Positions 16,436 to 24,603 of a stretch of 52,497 nucleotides of DNA are shown here, one piece after another. The stretch is from an uncultured Opitutaceae bacterium. Its GTDB lineage: Bacteria; Verrucomicrobiota; Verrucomicrobiia; Opitutales; Opitutaceae. The notes below the pieces were generated by a model. The model worked only from the letters and a program-made list of their open reading frames with translations, was not told where the DNA came from and ran no database searches. The stretch is from NCBI GenBank assembly GCA_937902925.1, contig CALFNN010000095.1:1-52497 (forward strand), written 5' to 3'. The first letter of the stretch is position 1. Each line of letters opens with the position of its first letter. Position numbers and translations under genes: made by a program.

Positions 16436-16918
16436 GTGGAATACCTGGTCTGGACGCTGACGATCCTGCTGATGCTGGCCGGCCTCGCCGGCACGCTGGT
16501 GCCGCTGCTGCCTGGAACGTTTTTCATCCTGCTAGCGGCGTTGCTCCACAAACTCCTGCTGCCGGCGAGTCTCTCCTGGGGCGTTTTTGCGTGGCTCGCC
16601 GGGTTCTGGGCGGCCTCGGTGCTGGCGGACATCGTCTGCACGCTGCTCGGCGCGCGCTTGTTCGGCGGCAGCAAATGGGGCCTGGCCGGCGCTGGGGGCG
16701 GCGCGATGGTCGGCATGTTTTTTTCGCTGCCGGCGCTCGTGCTCGGCAGCATCCTCGGCGCGATCGCGGCGGAAAAACTCGGCGCGCGCCGGAGCGATCG
16801 CGACGCGCTCCGCGCCGGAGCCGGCGCCGCGGTGGGCTTCATCTTCTCCGCCGTCGCCCGGTTTGGCTGCGGCGGTGCGATGATCGCCCTTTTCCTCGTC
16901 GCGGCGCTCCACCGCTGA
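16436..16918 (+). CDS. DUF456 family membrane protein
   Basis: This is a small inner-membrane protein of about 160 residues. It opens with the family-typical hydrophobic segment YLVWTLTILLMLAGLAGTLVP followed by LLPGTFFILLAALLH, then further spans with FWAASVLADIVCTLLGARLFGGSKWGLAGAGGG and Gly-rich helices, which is the DUF456 pattern. Function is unknown for the family. A GTG start at 16436 is chosen because it places the first membrane helix as in relatives; an in-frame TTG at 16400 is an alternative. The 156 bases between putA and this gene contain nothing recognisable. It converges with the HDOD gene at 16941-17771. Confidence 0.72.
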   Translation: MEYLVWTLTILLMLAGLAGTLVPLLPGTFFILLAALLHKLLLPASLSWGVFAWLAGFWAASVLADIVCTLLGARLFGGSKWGLAGAGGGAMVGMFFSLPALVLGSILGAIAAEKLGARRSDRDALRAGAGAAVGFIFSAVARFGCGGAMIALFLVAALHR

Positions 16919-16940
16919 GGCGGAAGCCGCGGCTGCAGAC

Positions 16941-17771
16941 TCAAACCGTGGAGGCGCAGAGCAACACGTAATGCGCCCGCGCGCGGGCCGCACATTCTTC
17001 CAAATCGGCTTCCGAGACCCCTGCGAGCGTGAGCTTCGCGGGACTGACGATCCAGTTGCCCGTCTCACCCGGCAGATCGAGGCCGAAGCGCGCGGCGACG
17101 CCGCAGGCCAGATTGAGCACGCACGCGCCAATGTTCGACTCGGCATCGGCCAGCGGATCGCAATGACCGCGGACCGATTCCACGAGCTCTGCGGGAAAGC
17201 GCCAGTGCTCGAGCAACAGCGTCGTCACCTCGGCGGCTGTGACGCCGGCGGCGGTCTTTTCCCATTCGGCGATGAGCGGCCACTCGGCTTCACCGGGATA
17301 AACCCGGCCCTCCACCGCGCCATCGATGATCACGCGACCGAGCGTGCGCAGCAGGCCTGCCGTGTAGGCAAGCCCGGGATCGCGACCCGCCCGGGCCGCG
17401 AGCACTTCGGCCGCCGCCGCCGTGGCGACCGAGTTTTCCCACAGCCGGATGGCCTTCAGGCCGTAGGCCGTGAGATCGCCCTGGCAAACCTGCTGGGTGG
17501 CGGCGAGCCCGACGAGCCGGTAAATCTCGCGAAAGCCCACGCGGCCGACCGCCGATTCCAGCGAGTCGTTCTGCTCCCGGAGGCCAAACAACACGCTGTT
17601 GCTCATCCGGACGACATGAAAGGTGAGCGCGGGATCGAGGCGGATCATCTGGACGATCTCCTCCATCTCCGTGTCGGTGTCGTTCAGCAACTCCCGCAGC
17701 CGGCCGAACGTGGCGGCGGCGGGCGCGAGTCTGTTGCCGAGCGTGATGATCGTTTCGCGGTTAAGAGCCAT
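16941..17771 (-). CDS. HDOD domain protein (copy 2)
   Basis: This is a cytoplasmic HDOD-domain protein of 276 residues. It aligns along its length with the HDOD part of the sigma fusion (7626-9194) and with the copy at 19252-20112: an N-terminal helix with GNRLAPAAATFGRLRELL, DPALTFHVVRMSNSVLFG, VGRVGFREIYRLVG, and a C-terminal tail with NLACGVAARFGLDLPGETG. The position that would hold the metal-binding HD pair reads AGLLRTLG, so it is predicted to be non-enzymatic. HDOD proteins usually act as signalling scaffolds. ATG 17771 is preferred to an upstream start at 17807. It is the last gene in a minus-strand run that includes another HDOD gene and an ECF sigma factor. Confidence 0.87.
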   Translation of the reverse strand: MALNRETIITLGNRLAPAAATFGRLRELLNDTDTEMEEIVQMIRLDPALTFHVVRMSNSVLFGLREQNDSLESAVGRVGFREIYRLVGLAATQQVCQGDLTAYGLKAIRLWENSVATAAAAEVLAARAGRDPGLAYTAGLLRTLGRVIIDGAVEGRVYPGEAEWPLIAEWEKTAAGVTAAEVTTLLLEHWRFPAELVESVRGHCDPLADAESNIGACVLNLACGVAARFGLDLPGETGNWIVSPAKLTLAGVSEADLEECAARARAHYVLLCASTV

Positions 17772-17881
17772 CGGAGTGCATTGAGCGCATCTCCTCACTC
17801 GGCACAACCGGACGGGAGGCTAAGTGAAAAATTCGGCAAAACCGTGGCGCTCCCGCCCGGCGGACGGCTGCCCGCCACCCG

Positions 17882-18325
17882 TCAGCGCCAGCGGACGATG
17901 ATCGAGCCATGGTCACGCATCCGGCGGACCCGCCATGGCCGCCATTGCAGCACAAGGTCTTTCATCGCGTAGCCGGCGGCCCACACGAGCGTCCCGAGCG
18001 CCGGCCACGCCCAAGCGGGAAGACCGACCCGCCAGGTCACGCCCAGCGCCGTCAACGCCACTCCCGTCAGGACGCCCGTCAGCCCGATCGTCGATTCGAC
18101 GCACAGGCAGCGGGCCTCCTCGGCCGGTTTGTCCGGCGGCGCGACGCGTTGGCGGCGAAGCCGCCAGAGATCCCGCAAAAAGCCCTGGCCAAGCAGCGCC
18201 AGCGCCGCGCTCGCGCCGAGCGAACCGAGCTCGACGCTCCGGGGGAGTCGCGGTGCCGCGACGGCCGTCAGCGCGACGGCCGCCGCCACCAGGGCGAGTT
18301 CGATCCGCTCGGCACGCGTCGCCAT
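17882..18325 (-). CDS. Small membrane protein of unknown function
   Basis: The product is a 147-residue hypothetical membrane protein. An N-terminal segment (LALVAAAVALTAVAAPRL) and a second one (LGASAALALLGQGFL) precede a charged loop (DLWRLRRQRVAPPDKPAEEARC). Two further spans follow (IGLTGVLTGVALTALGVTW and WAWPALGTLVWAAGYAM), with a basic C-terminus. No named family is recognised. The stop of the upstream exported-protein gene is 5 bases away, so the two genes are almost surely co-transcribed. Nothing in the sequence indicates an enzyme. Confidence 0.68.
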   Translation of the reverse strand: MATRAERIELALVAAAVALTAVAAPRLPRSVELGSLGASAALALLGQGFLRDLWRLRRQRVAPPDKPAEEARCLCVESTIGLTGVLTGVALTALGVTWRVGLPAWAWPALGTLVWAAGYAMKDLVLQWRPWRVRRMRDHGSIIVRWR

Positions 18326-18330
18326 GCCCG

Positions 18331-19164
18331 CTAGAAATCGAGCGCCTTCAGCGGCCCGATCTGCACGTCGAACCGCTCCGCGAACGGCCGCACGTGTTTC
18401 AGGTCGGTGCGCGTCACGTCGCCGCTGCCCCCGACGTGGATGAAGAGGATCGACGCCGAGGCGTTGCCCCGCACCGCCGTCATCGCCGGACCGTATTTCG
18501 GATCGATCGTCGTAAAATCCGCGCCGGCCTCGCCCGAGGAAATCTTCACGACGAGTTTCGTGCGCAGCGGTTCCCGCAGGCGGACCTCCGCCCGCTCCAG
18601 TCGCTGGCCGTCCTTCGCCACGCGGACGAGGACCTGGAATTTTTCCGGCGGAAACCGCGTGTTGCCGACCTGGCGCAACGGCAATTCGTAGGTGACGCGT
18701 TTGCCATCGTCGCCCACGACCAGCGCCCGGGGCAGGTCGACCAGCTCGCCGACCGACTGCCCCGAAAGATCCTGGCGGTCCGCCGGCTCGCCGCGCTCGA
18801 TCCTTCGCCCGCGCTTTTCGCCGCGGCTGCGAAAGTCCTTCAATTGCGCCTCGGTCGGCGGCTTGCCGTCGATCTGCGCCGGCACGTCCTGCTGGGCGTA
18901 GGGGAGCGAGGGATCGTGCCGCACGATCCGGTTCTGCTTCACCCGGCCCTTTTCGTCCTTCACCAGCAGCGTCTCGGTGTAGGCCCAGCGGTTCATGTCC
19001 CGCGCCACTTTCGTCAGCGCACCCGTCAACAGGGCGAGATCCTCCGTCGTCGCGGGGCGACTGACCGCCGCCGGAACCGACCCGGTCCCGGATGTCTCCG
19101 GCGCGGCGGCCCCGGCAATAACGGGGAAAATCAGGATCAGGCTGGCGGCAAACGTGCGGCGCAT
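18331..19164 (-). CDS. Exported protein of unknown function
   Basis: The product has 277 residues, beginning at ATG 19164 with a clear signal peptide (MRRTFAASLILIFPVIAGAAA). The mature protein has a helical region (LLTGALTKVARDMNRWAYTE), an acidic/basic middle part and a beta-rich C-terminal half (KFQVLVRVAKDGQRLERAEV, TTIDPKYGPAMTAVRG). No family is recognised. The frame extends further upstream to 19248, but those residues lack a leader pattern. It is coupled to the downstream membrane-protein gene (5-base gap) and sits 87 bases after the HDOD gene at 19252-20112. A periplasmic or outer-membrane-associated location is inferred. Confidence 0.7.
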   Translation of the reverse strand: MRRTFAASLILIFPVIAGAAAPETSGTGSVPAAVSRPATTEDLALLTGALTKVARDMNRWAYTETLLVKDEKGRVKQNRIVRHDPSLPYAQQDVPAQIDGKPPTEAQLKDFRSRGEKRGRRIERGEPADRQDLSGQSVGELVDLPRALVVGDDGKRVTYELPLRQVGNTRFPPEKFQVLVRVAKDGQRLERAEVRLREPLRTKLVVKISSGEAGADFTTIDPKYGPAMTAVRGNASASILFIHVGGSGDVTRTDLKHVRPFAERFDVQIGPLKALDF

Positions 19165-19251
19165 GGTTTTCAGAACCGTGCGCGGTTGGATTCGTTCCGC
19201 AAGAACCCTCGTCGCCGGGCCGCGGGCGCGGAGCCCGAAGCGGGCCACCGT

Positions 19252-20112
19252 TTATCCCGCGAGCGCCGCGACGGCCGCATCAAACGCGTGGTTCGCCGCC
19301 GCCAGCGCCGGCTCGAGCTGGTCCTCCGTCAACCCGGCGCCCTGCAGTTTTTCCGGCGCGATCTCCCAGCAGCCGTTTTCCCCGATGAGGCTGCGGTTTT
19401 CCCGCTGCGTGAGGCTGCCGGCCACGTTGAGCAGGCAGGCGAGCTGACTCCCGCCATCGGTCGCCCGCGCGAGGTAATGCCGCCGCAGGGCATCGCCCAT
19501 CTCGCGCGGGAAACGCCATTCGGCAAGGATGAGGGCGGAAACCTCGCAGTTATCGACGCCGAACATGCCGCCCTCCCACGCGGAGTAAGTCGGCCAGCGC
19601 GAGGGCACGTAACGTTCGGTCCAGTGCAGGTGCCCGCGCCCGGCACGGTCGAGCACCATGATCCCAAGCGTGCGCATCAACCCCGCCGTGTAGGCGACAC
19701 GCGTGTCCGCGCCGGCCGCCCGCGCCAGCTCCTCGCAGGCAAACGCCCCGTGGAGCATGTTGTCGCGCAGCAGCTGGGCCGAAATGCCGTAGTGCTCGAG
19801 GGCCCGCTCCGAAAAACGCGCCGTCGTCGCCGTGCCCACCAGTTTCAAAATCTCGCCAAAGCCGACGCGGTTGACCGCCTCCTCGACCGACGCGATCTGG
19901 CCGCCGCCGCCGAACATCGCGCTGTTGCTGATCCGGACGATCCGTGCGGCGAGGGCGACGTCGCGCCGCAGCAGGGACGCGATCTCCTCGAGTTCGCTGT
20001 TCACGTCCTGCAGCAGGTCGCCCAACCCCGACAGCACCTGCAGGTCGGCGGGCAGCGAGCGGGCGATTTGGAAGAGCTTTTCACGGGAAAACGATGTGGC
20101 AACGGCGGGCAT
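19252..20112 (-). CDS. HDOD domain protein (copy 3)
   Basis: The product has 286 residues. It is the closest relative in the window of the HDOD half of the sigma fusion: both share IARSLP near residue 15, a DLLQDVNSEL-type helix, RISNSAMFGGG, SVEEAVNRVGFGEILKLVG, and a DNMLHGAFACEELA helix. The metal site position reads AGLMRTLG instead of an HD pair, so enzymatic activity is not expected. The start at 20110-20112 (MPAVATSF) matches the fusion's start. It lies 144 bases downstream of the ECF sigma factor gene with the membrane tail on the same strand. A role in intracellular signalling or sigma-factor control is inferred from neighbourhood and paralogy. Confidence 0.88.
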   Translation of the reverse strand: MPAVATSFSREKLFQIARSLPADLQVLSGLGDLLQDVNSELEEIASLLRRDVALAARIVRISNSAMFGGGGQIASVEEAVNRVGFGEILKLVGTATTARFSERALEHYGISAQLLRDNMLHGAFACEELARAAGADTRVAYTAGLMRTLGIMVLDRAGRGHLHWTERYVPSRWPTYSAWEGGMFGVDNCEVSALILAEWRFPREMGDALRRHYLARATDGGSQLACLLNVAGSLTQRENRSLIGENGCWEIAPEKLQGAGLTEDQLEPALAAANHAFDAAVAALAG

Positions 20113-20256
20113 GCCCCCTAGGTATCGGCACATGATGCCGGCCATGAAGCCGAGGTTTTGACCCCGGCAGGCACCCCGAAACGCCCGGCCGCCAAGCCCG
20201 GCTCCGACGAATCGCCGCGCCAGCCTTCACCGCGGCACGCGCGGCCGCTATACCAT

Positions 20257-21687
20257 CTACTTGTTCGCGGCCTTTTGAGCTTCGATTAATTCGACGAAGT
20301 CAGCGCCTTCCTGCGACGTGGCGAAATAGGGAATGATCGCCTCGATGTTCGCCGGCCCCTTCCCGTTGTTCGCCGCGCGGTAGGCTTCAAGCGCTTTGCG
20401 GGCCGAGGGGCTGAGCTTGATTTGGTTGTTGGGACGGCCGACGAAACGCTCGGCTAGCGAAAGCATGCGCGGACCGCTTGGCGCGGGACGATTGAAGGTC
20501 ACTGTTATGCCTTCGGGCGTTGTAACGACGAGCGGCTGGTCTGTTGTCATGGCGAGGGTCGAATAGCTTTCGCCGGCCACGGAGATGAGCCGCTTGATGA
20601 ATTTGTCCTCACCAACGAGCTCGTCGAGCGACGCGGGCGCGCGGCCATATTCCAGTTTGAAGCGATCGATCGAAGCGGCGATTTGCCGGAGGTTGGCGGT
20701 GACGCGCTCGATGACGAACTCCTTCTGGCGCGTCCGATCGGTGACCGAGGCGGTATTCGTCCCAGAAGATGGCCCGGCCTGCTTCGACTTGAGCAAGGCT
20801 ACTTCGCTCTCCAAAGCGGCAACCCCCTGTGCGGAACGCTTCGAGCGCTCCTGCTCGGCCCGAAGCTGCGTGCGCAGGTCGTCGCGGTCCACGGTGAGCG
20901 TGGCGAGTTCGGACTCGGCGCGGAAAGCGCGACTCCATTGGGAAAAAGTCGCGACGAGCGCCGCGAGTGCGACAGCGCCAACCATGGCCGTGGTTTTCAT
21001 GCTCATAAAAATTCCTCCGGTCACGAGTCCGCCCACACCGACGCCCGCGAGGGCGGCGCCGGTGATCGAAGTTGCGAGCCCCGCGGGCACGGTCGCGGAA
21101 GCCAGGTTGGCGAACGCGAACGCGAGCGCGGCACCGGTGGACTTTACCCCGCGCCGGGCGAGGGCGGCGCGCAGCTTTTCCAACGCGCGATCGATACGCA
21201 TCCGCGCGGCGTCCTCGGAGAGCCGCAACGCGGCGCCGATCTCGGCGAATGGACGATTTTCGAAATAACGGAGCAGCACGGCCTCGCGGTCGCGGTCGTC
21301 GAGTTCGTGGATCACGCCGTCGATCATCGGGCGAAGCCGTTCCCACTCGGTCGCGGGATCGGGGTCGGAGAGAAGCGCGTTCATCGTCGTGGCCTCCTGC
21401 TCGTAGTGCCGGCGGGAGAATTCGGCGCGCCGCGCTTTCGCCGCCGCAAAGCGCGTGCTCGTGTGCAGCCAACCCGCGAGCGTGGCGCGGCCCGTGAGCG
21501 ACGGCGCCTTGCACGCGAGGTCCGTGAACACCGCCTGCGCCACGTCCCCCGCCCGATGCGCGTCGCCGCCGAGCTGTCGCAACGCGGCGAAATACACGAG
21601 GTTCAGGTGGGAGCGCACCAATTCCGCAAACGCCGTCTCGGAGCGTTCCTCGACATAGCGTCGGAGCAGTTCGTTGTCGCCGTTCAT
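20257..21687 (-). CDS. ECF sigma factor with membrane and coiled-coil C-terminal extension
   Basis: The product has 476 residues. The first 175 form an ECF sigma factor: region 2 (LRRYVEERSETAFAELVRSH, AGDVAQAVFTDLA, GWLHTSTRFAA) and region 4 (LDDRDREAVLLRYFENRPFAE, LSEDAARMRIDRALEKLR). Residues about 180-250 are hydrophobic with two probable membrane spans separated by MKTTAMVG. Residues 255-310 form a heptad-like coiled coil, and residues 320-476 a globular end with NLRQIAASIDRFKLEYGRAP, reminiscent of pseudopilin-type helices. A sigma factor tethered to the membrane in the same chain would not need a separate anti-sigma factor. No anti-sigma gene is adjacent. It lies just downstream of a palindromic repeat. 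Confidence 0.87.
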   Translation of the reverse strand: MNGDNELLRRYVEERSETAFAELVRSHLNLVYFAALRQLGGDAHRAGDVAQAVFTDLACKAPSLTGRATLAGWLHTSTRFAAAKARRAEFSRRHYEQEATTMNALLSDPDPATEWERLRPMIDGVIHELDDRDREAVLLRYFENRPFAEIGAALRLSEDAARMRIDRALEKLRAALARRGVKSTGAALAFAFANLASATVPAGLATSITGAALAGVGVGGLVTGGIFMSMKTTAMVGAVALAALVATFSQWSRAFRAESELATLTVDRDDLRTQLRAEQERSKRSAQGVAALESEVALLKSKQAGPSSGTNTASVTDRTRQKEFVIERVTANLRQIAASIDRFKLEYGRAPASLDELVGEDKFIKRLISVAGESYSTLAMTTDQPLVVTTPEGITVTFNRPAPSGPRMLSLAERFVGRPNNQIKLSPSARKALEAYRAANNGKGPANIEAIIPYFATSQEGADFVELIEAQKAANK

Positions 21688-21760
21688 GGTCCTGGCACAG
21701 ACCTATCACCGCGCCACGCGGAAACCGAACAAGGTTTTTTCGCGGCGCAACGTATGTTGC

Positions 21761-21829
21761 AGGGCGGGGGTCGCCGAACCCCGCCTCGGCCTCCGATCGC
21801 CTGAAGGCGGGGTTCGGCGACCCCGCCCT
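21761..21829. repeat. REP-like palindrome between pckG and ECF sigma gene
   Basis: The left arm 21761-21786 (agggcgggggtcgccgaacc and following) and right arm 21805-21829 form a long GC-rich hairpin, perfect apart from one bulged base, with an 18-base loop (21787-21804). It begins 6 bases past the pckG stop. Its overall plan (an AGGG-type terminus, G-rich then C-rich arm, short loop) resembles the palindrome inside putA, though the arm sequence differs. It may act as a terminator or mRNA-end stabiliser for pckG, or be a dispersed repeat. Confidence 0.8.
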
Positions 21830-21835
21830 ACAGCT

Positions 21836-23659
21836 CTACATCCGGCAGATCAGCAGCTCGCGCTCGTAAATCATCTCCTTCGGGAGCCGGTCGTGCAGGT
21901 CCAGGAAGAGTTCCTCGTGGCCGATCACCTCGGCGCGCCAGGCTGCGCGGTCGAAGGACTGCAGTTGCTCGAATTGGTCGCGGGCAAACTTGAGGTCGGT
22001 CCAGTCGAGGTCGTCGTAACGCGGCATCCAGCCGATCGGGGTCTCGCGCCCCAGCGCGCGGCCCCGGGCGCGGTCGACGATCCACTTGAGCACGCGCATG
22101 TTCTCGCTGAAGCCGGGCCAGAGGAATTTGCCATCGGCGTCCTTGCGGAACCAGTTCACGTGGAAAATCCGCGGCGTTTCGCTCAGCTTCTTCTGCATCG
22201 AGATCCAGTGCCGGAAATAGTCGCCCATGTGGTAGCCGCAGAACGGCAGCATCGCCATCGGGTCGCGGCGCACCTTGCCGATCGTCCCGGCTGCGGCCGC
22301 GGTCATCTCCGAGCCCATCGTCGCGCCGATGTAGACGCCGGCGCTCCAGTTGAACGCCTGGTAGACGAGCGGCATCGTCGTCGCGCGGCGGCCGCCGAAG
22401 ATCAGTGCGCTGATCGGCACGCCGTCGGGCTTCTCCCAGTCCGGGTCGATCGTCGGGCACTGCGCCGCCGGGGCCGTGAAGCGGGCGTTCGGATGCGCCG
22501 CCTTCGCGCCGGTCTGCAGCGCGATCTCCGGCGTCCACCGCTTGCCCTGCCAGTCGAGGCATTCCGCCGGCTGGTCGCCCAGGCCCTCCCACCACACGCC
22601 GCCCTCGGGCGTGAGCGCGACGTTGGTGAAAATCGTGTTCCGCGAGAGCGCCGCCATCGCGTTCGGATTCGTCTTCTGCGACGTGCCGGGCGCGACGCCG
22701 AAGAAGCCGGCCTCGGGGTTGATGGCGCGGAGCCGGCCGTTCGCATCGGGTTTGATCCACGCGATGTCGTCGCCGACGGTCCACACTTTCCAGCCCTTCC
22801 GTTTGAACGGCGCGGGCGGGATCATCATCGCGAAATTGGTCTTGCCGCACGCGCTCGGGAACGCCGCCGCCACGTAGGTCTTCTCGCCGTGCGGGTCCTC
22901 GACGCCGACGATCAGCATGTGCTCGGCCATCCAGCCCTCGTCGCGCGCCATGTTGGACGCGATGCGGAGCGCGAAGCACTTCTTGCCGAGCAGCGCGTTG
23001 CCGCCGTAGCCCGAGCCGTAGCTCCAGATTTCGCGCGTCTCGGGAAAATGGACGATGTATTTTTCCCGGTTGCAGGGCCACGCCACGTCGGCCTGGCCCT
23101 TCGCGAGCGGGGCGCCGACCGAGTGCATGCACGGCACGACGCGTTTTTCGCCCTTGTCGATCTCCTTGAAGACCGGGAGGCCGATCCGCGCCATGATCCG
23201 CATGTTGACGACGACGTAGGGCGAATCCGTGAGCTGCACGCCGATCTGCGCCATCGGCGAGCCGACGGGCCCCATGCTGAACGGCAGCACGAACATCGTG
23301 CGGCCCTCCATGCAGCCGTGAAACAGGCTGCGCAGCTTTTTCCGCATCGCGAACGGATTGACCCAGTTGTTGGTCGGGCCGGCGGCTTCCCGCGACAACG
23401 AGCAGATGAACGTCCGGTCCTCGACCCGCGCGACGTCGGTCGCGTCGCTGCGCGCATAGTAGCAGCCCGGCCAGAGTTTCTCGTTCAGCTTGATGAACGT
23501 GCCGCTCGCGACCATCTGCGCGCACAACGTGTCGTATTCCTCCTGCGAGCCGTCGACCCAGTGGATCGCGGCGGGCCGGCACAAATCGACCATCTTCTCG
23601 ACCCAGCGCAGCAGGTGCTGGTTCTCGCTGAGCGGCTTGCTGGCAGGGCGTTTCTTCAT
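21836..23659 (-). CDS. pckG: Phosphoenolpyruvate carboxykinase (GTP)
   Basis: This 607-residue cytoplasmic enzyme converts oxaloacetate plus GTP to PEP, CO2 and GDP, the entry step of gluconeogenesis. Family marks include the nucleotide loop FPSACGKTN at residues 267-275 with the reactive Cys271, [16 protein letters not shown] near 213-228, the metal/substrate region DDIAWIKPD, and [10 protein letters not shown]. Length and motifs fit the GTP-dependent class rather than the ATP-dependent one. The start at ATG 23657-23659 (MKKRPASKP) was chosen because the longer frame to 23779 crosses the promoter region. It is divergent from a two-component regulator. Its presence fits a lifestyle on organic acids, propionate and proline, whose genes also lie in this window. 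Confidence 0.97.
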   Translation of the reverse strand: MKKRPASKPLSENQHLLRWVEKMVDLCRPAAIHWVDGSQEEYDTLCAQMVASGTFIKLNEKLWPGCYYARSDATDVARVEDRTFICSLSREAAGPTNNWVNPFAMRKKLRSLFHGCMEGRTMFVLPFSMGPVGSPMAQIGVQLTDSPYVVVNMRIMARIGLPVFKEIDKGEKRVVPCMHSVGAPLAKGQADVAWPCNREKYIVHFPETREIWSYGSGYGGNALLGKKCFALRIASNMARDEGWMAEHMLIVGVEDPHGEKTYVAAAFPSACGKTNFAMMIPPAPFKRKGWKVWTVGDDIAWIKPDANGRLRAINPEAGFFGVAPGTSQKTNPNAMAALSRNTIFTNVALTPEGGVWWEGLGDQPAECLDWQGKRWTPEIALQTGAKAAHPNARFTAPAAQCPTIDPDWEKPDGVPISALIFGGRRATTMPLVYQAFNWSAGVYIGATMGSEMTAAAAGTIGKVRRDPMAMLPFCGYHMGDYFRHWISMQKKLSETPRIFHVNWFRKDADGKFLWPGFSENMRVLKWIVDRARGRALGRETPIGWMPRYDDLDWTDLKFARDQFEQLQSFDRAAWRAEVIGHEELFLDLHDRLPKEMIYERELLICRM

Positions 23660-23934
23660 GGAGATTTTGATACCCGATGGCGCCGGGGAGTAAACGGGAA
23701 AGCCGGGGCTGTTTCCCTCTATAATTTGCGATTCTGCGCGCGGAAATTGTGCGAATGGGATGGACGCGGCGGGAGGCATGGCGACACCACGATGGCCGCC
23801 GATCCTGAAGGATTCATGAAGCGCGGCTGAAAAAACATTAATCCAATTTCCCCTCGTGCCGCCGCCCGCGCTGTGCTTGCCTCCGGGCCGGTTCTCCCGC
23901 GCGGAATCCCCGCGTCCCTCCCCGCCCCGCGGCC
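23660..23934. promoter_or_regulatory. Divergent promoter region of pckG and two-component genes
   Basis: This is a 275-base intergenic stretch. On the minus strand a -10-like TATAGA (bases 23718-23723) is preceded at 17 bases by a weak TTCCGC, a possible pckG promoter. On the plus strand an AT-rich tract at 23829-23850 (aaaaaacattaatccaattt) lies about 90 bases before the regulator start. No operator dyad was found. Confidence 0.3.
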
Positions 23935-24603
23935 ATGAAAATTCTCGTCGTCGAAGACCAGCGCAGCCTCGGCCAGTTCCTCAAGCAGAGTCTTTCCGAG
24001 CGCAGTTACACGGTCACCTGGGTGCAGCGCTGCGCCGAGGCGCGCGACGCCCTCTGCGAGACGAAATACGACGTCATCGTCCTCGATCTCAGCCTGCCCG
24101 ACGGCGACGGCCTCGCGCTGCTCTCCGAATGGCGCAAGGGCGGTTTCAACGAACCCGTCCTCATCCTCAGCGCCCGCGACGCCGTGCAGGACCGCATCCA
24201 GGGCCTCGACCTCGGCGCCGACGACTATCTCGCGAAGCCGTTCAGCCTCGAGGAACTGCTCGCCCGCGTGCGCTCGCTCCTGCGCCGGCAGGGCGTGAGC
24301 AAGGAAACCGTCTACGAACACCGCGGCCTGCGGCTCGACCTGCTGGAGCGCACGGTCACCTTCAACGGCCAGCCGGTCGACGTCACGAGCCGCGAGTTCG
24401 CGCTGCTCGAGATTTTTCTCCAGAACGCCGGCCGCATCCTCACGCGCACGCTGATCTCGGAAAAAGTCTGGGAGTCGCACTACGACGTCGATGGCAACCT
24501 GCTCGACGTCTACATGAGCAAGCTCCGCGCGAAGTTCGACCCGCCGTCCGACCAGCCGCTCTTCAAGACCATCCGCGGCGTCGGCTACCAGCTGCTGCCA
24601 TGA
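23935..24603 (+). CDS. OmpR-family response regulator
   Basis: The product has 222 residues. The receiver domain (1-115) has VVEDQ, the phosphoacceptor Asp51 in [14 protein letters not shown], a Ser in LILSARD and Lys in DYLAKPF. The C-terminal winged helix (about 125-220) has [20 protein letters not shown] and ends GVGYQLLP. The histidine kinase gene begins inside its stop codon (ATGA), forming a standard two-gene operon. The target genes are not shown by sequence. The genes divergent and convergent to it, pckG and the citrate-type transporter cluster, make carbon-acid or metal sensing a reasonable but unproven guess; the receiver style also resembles the CusR/QseB group. Confidence 0.93.
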   Translation: MKILVVEDQRSLGQFLKQSLSERSYTVTWVQRCAEARDALCETKYDVIVLDLSLPDGDGLALLSEWRKGGFNEPVLILSARDAVQDRIQGLDLGADDYLAKPFSLEELLARVRSLLRRQGVSKETVYEHRGLRLDLLERTVTFNGQPVDVTSREFALLEIFLQNAGRILTRTLISEKVWESHYDVDGNLLDVYMSKLRAKFDPPSDQPLFKTIRGVGYQLLP

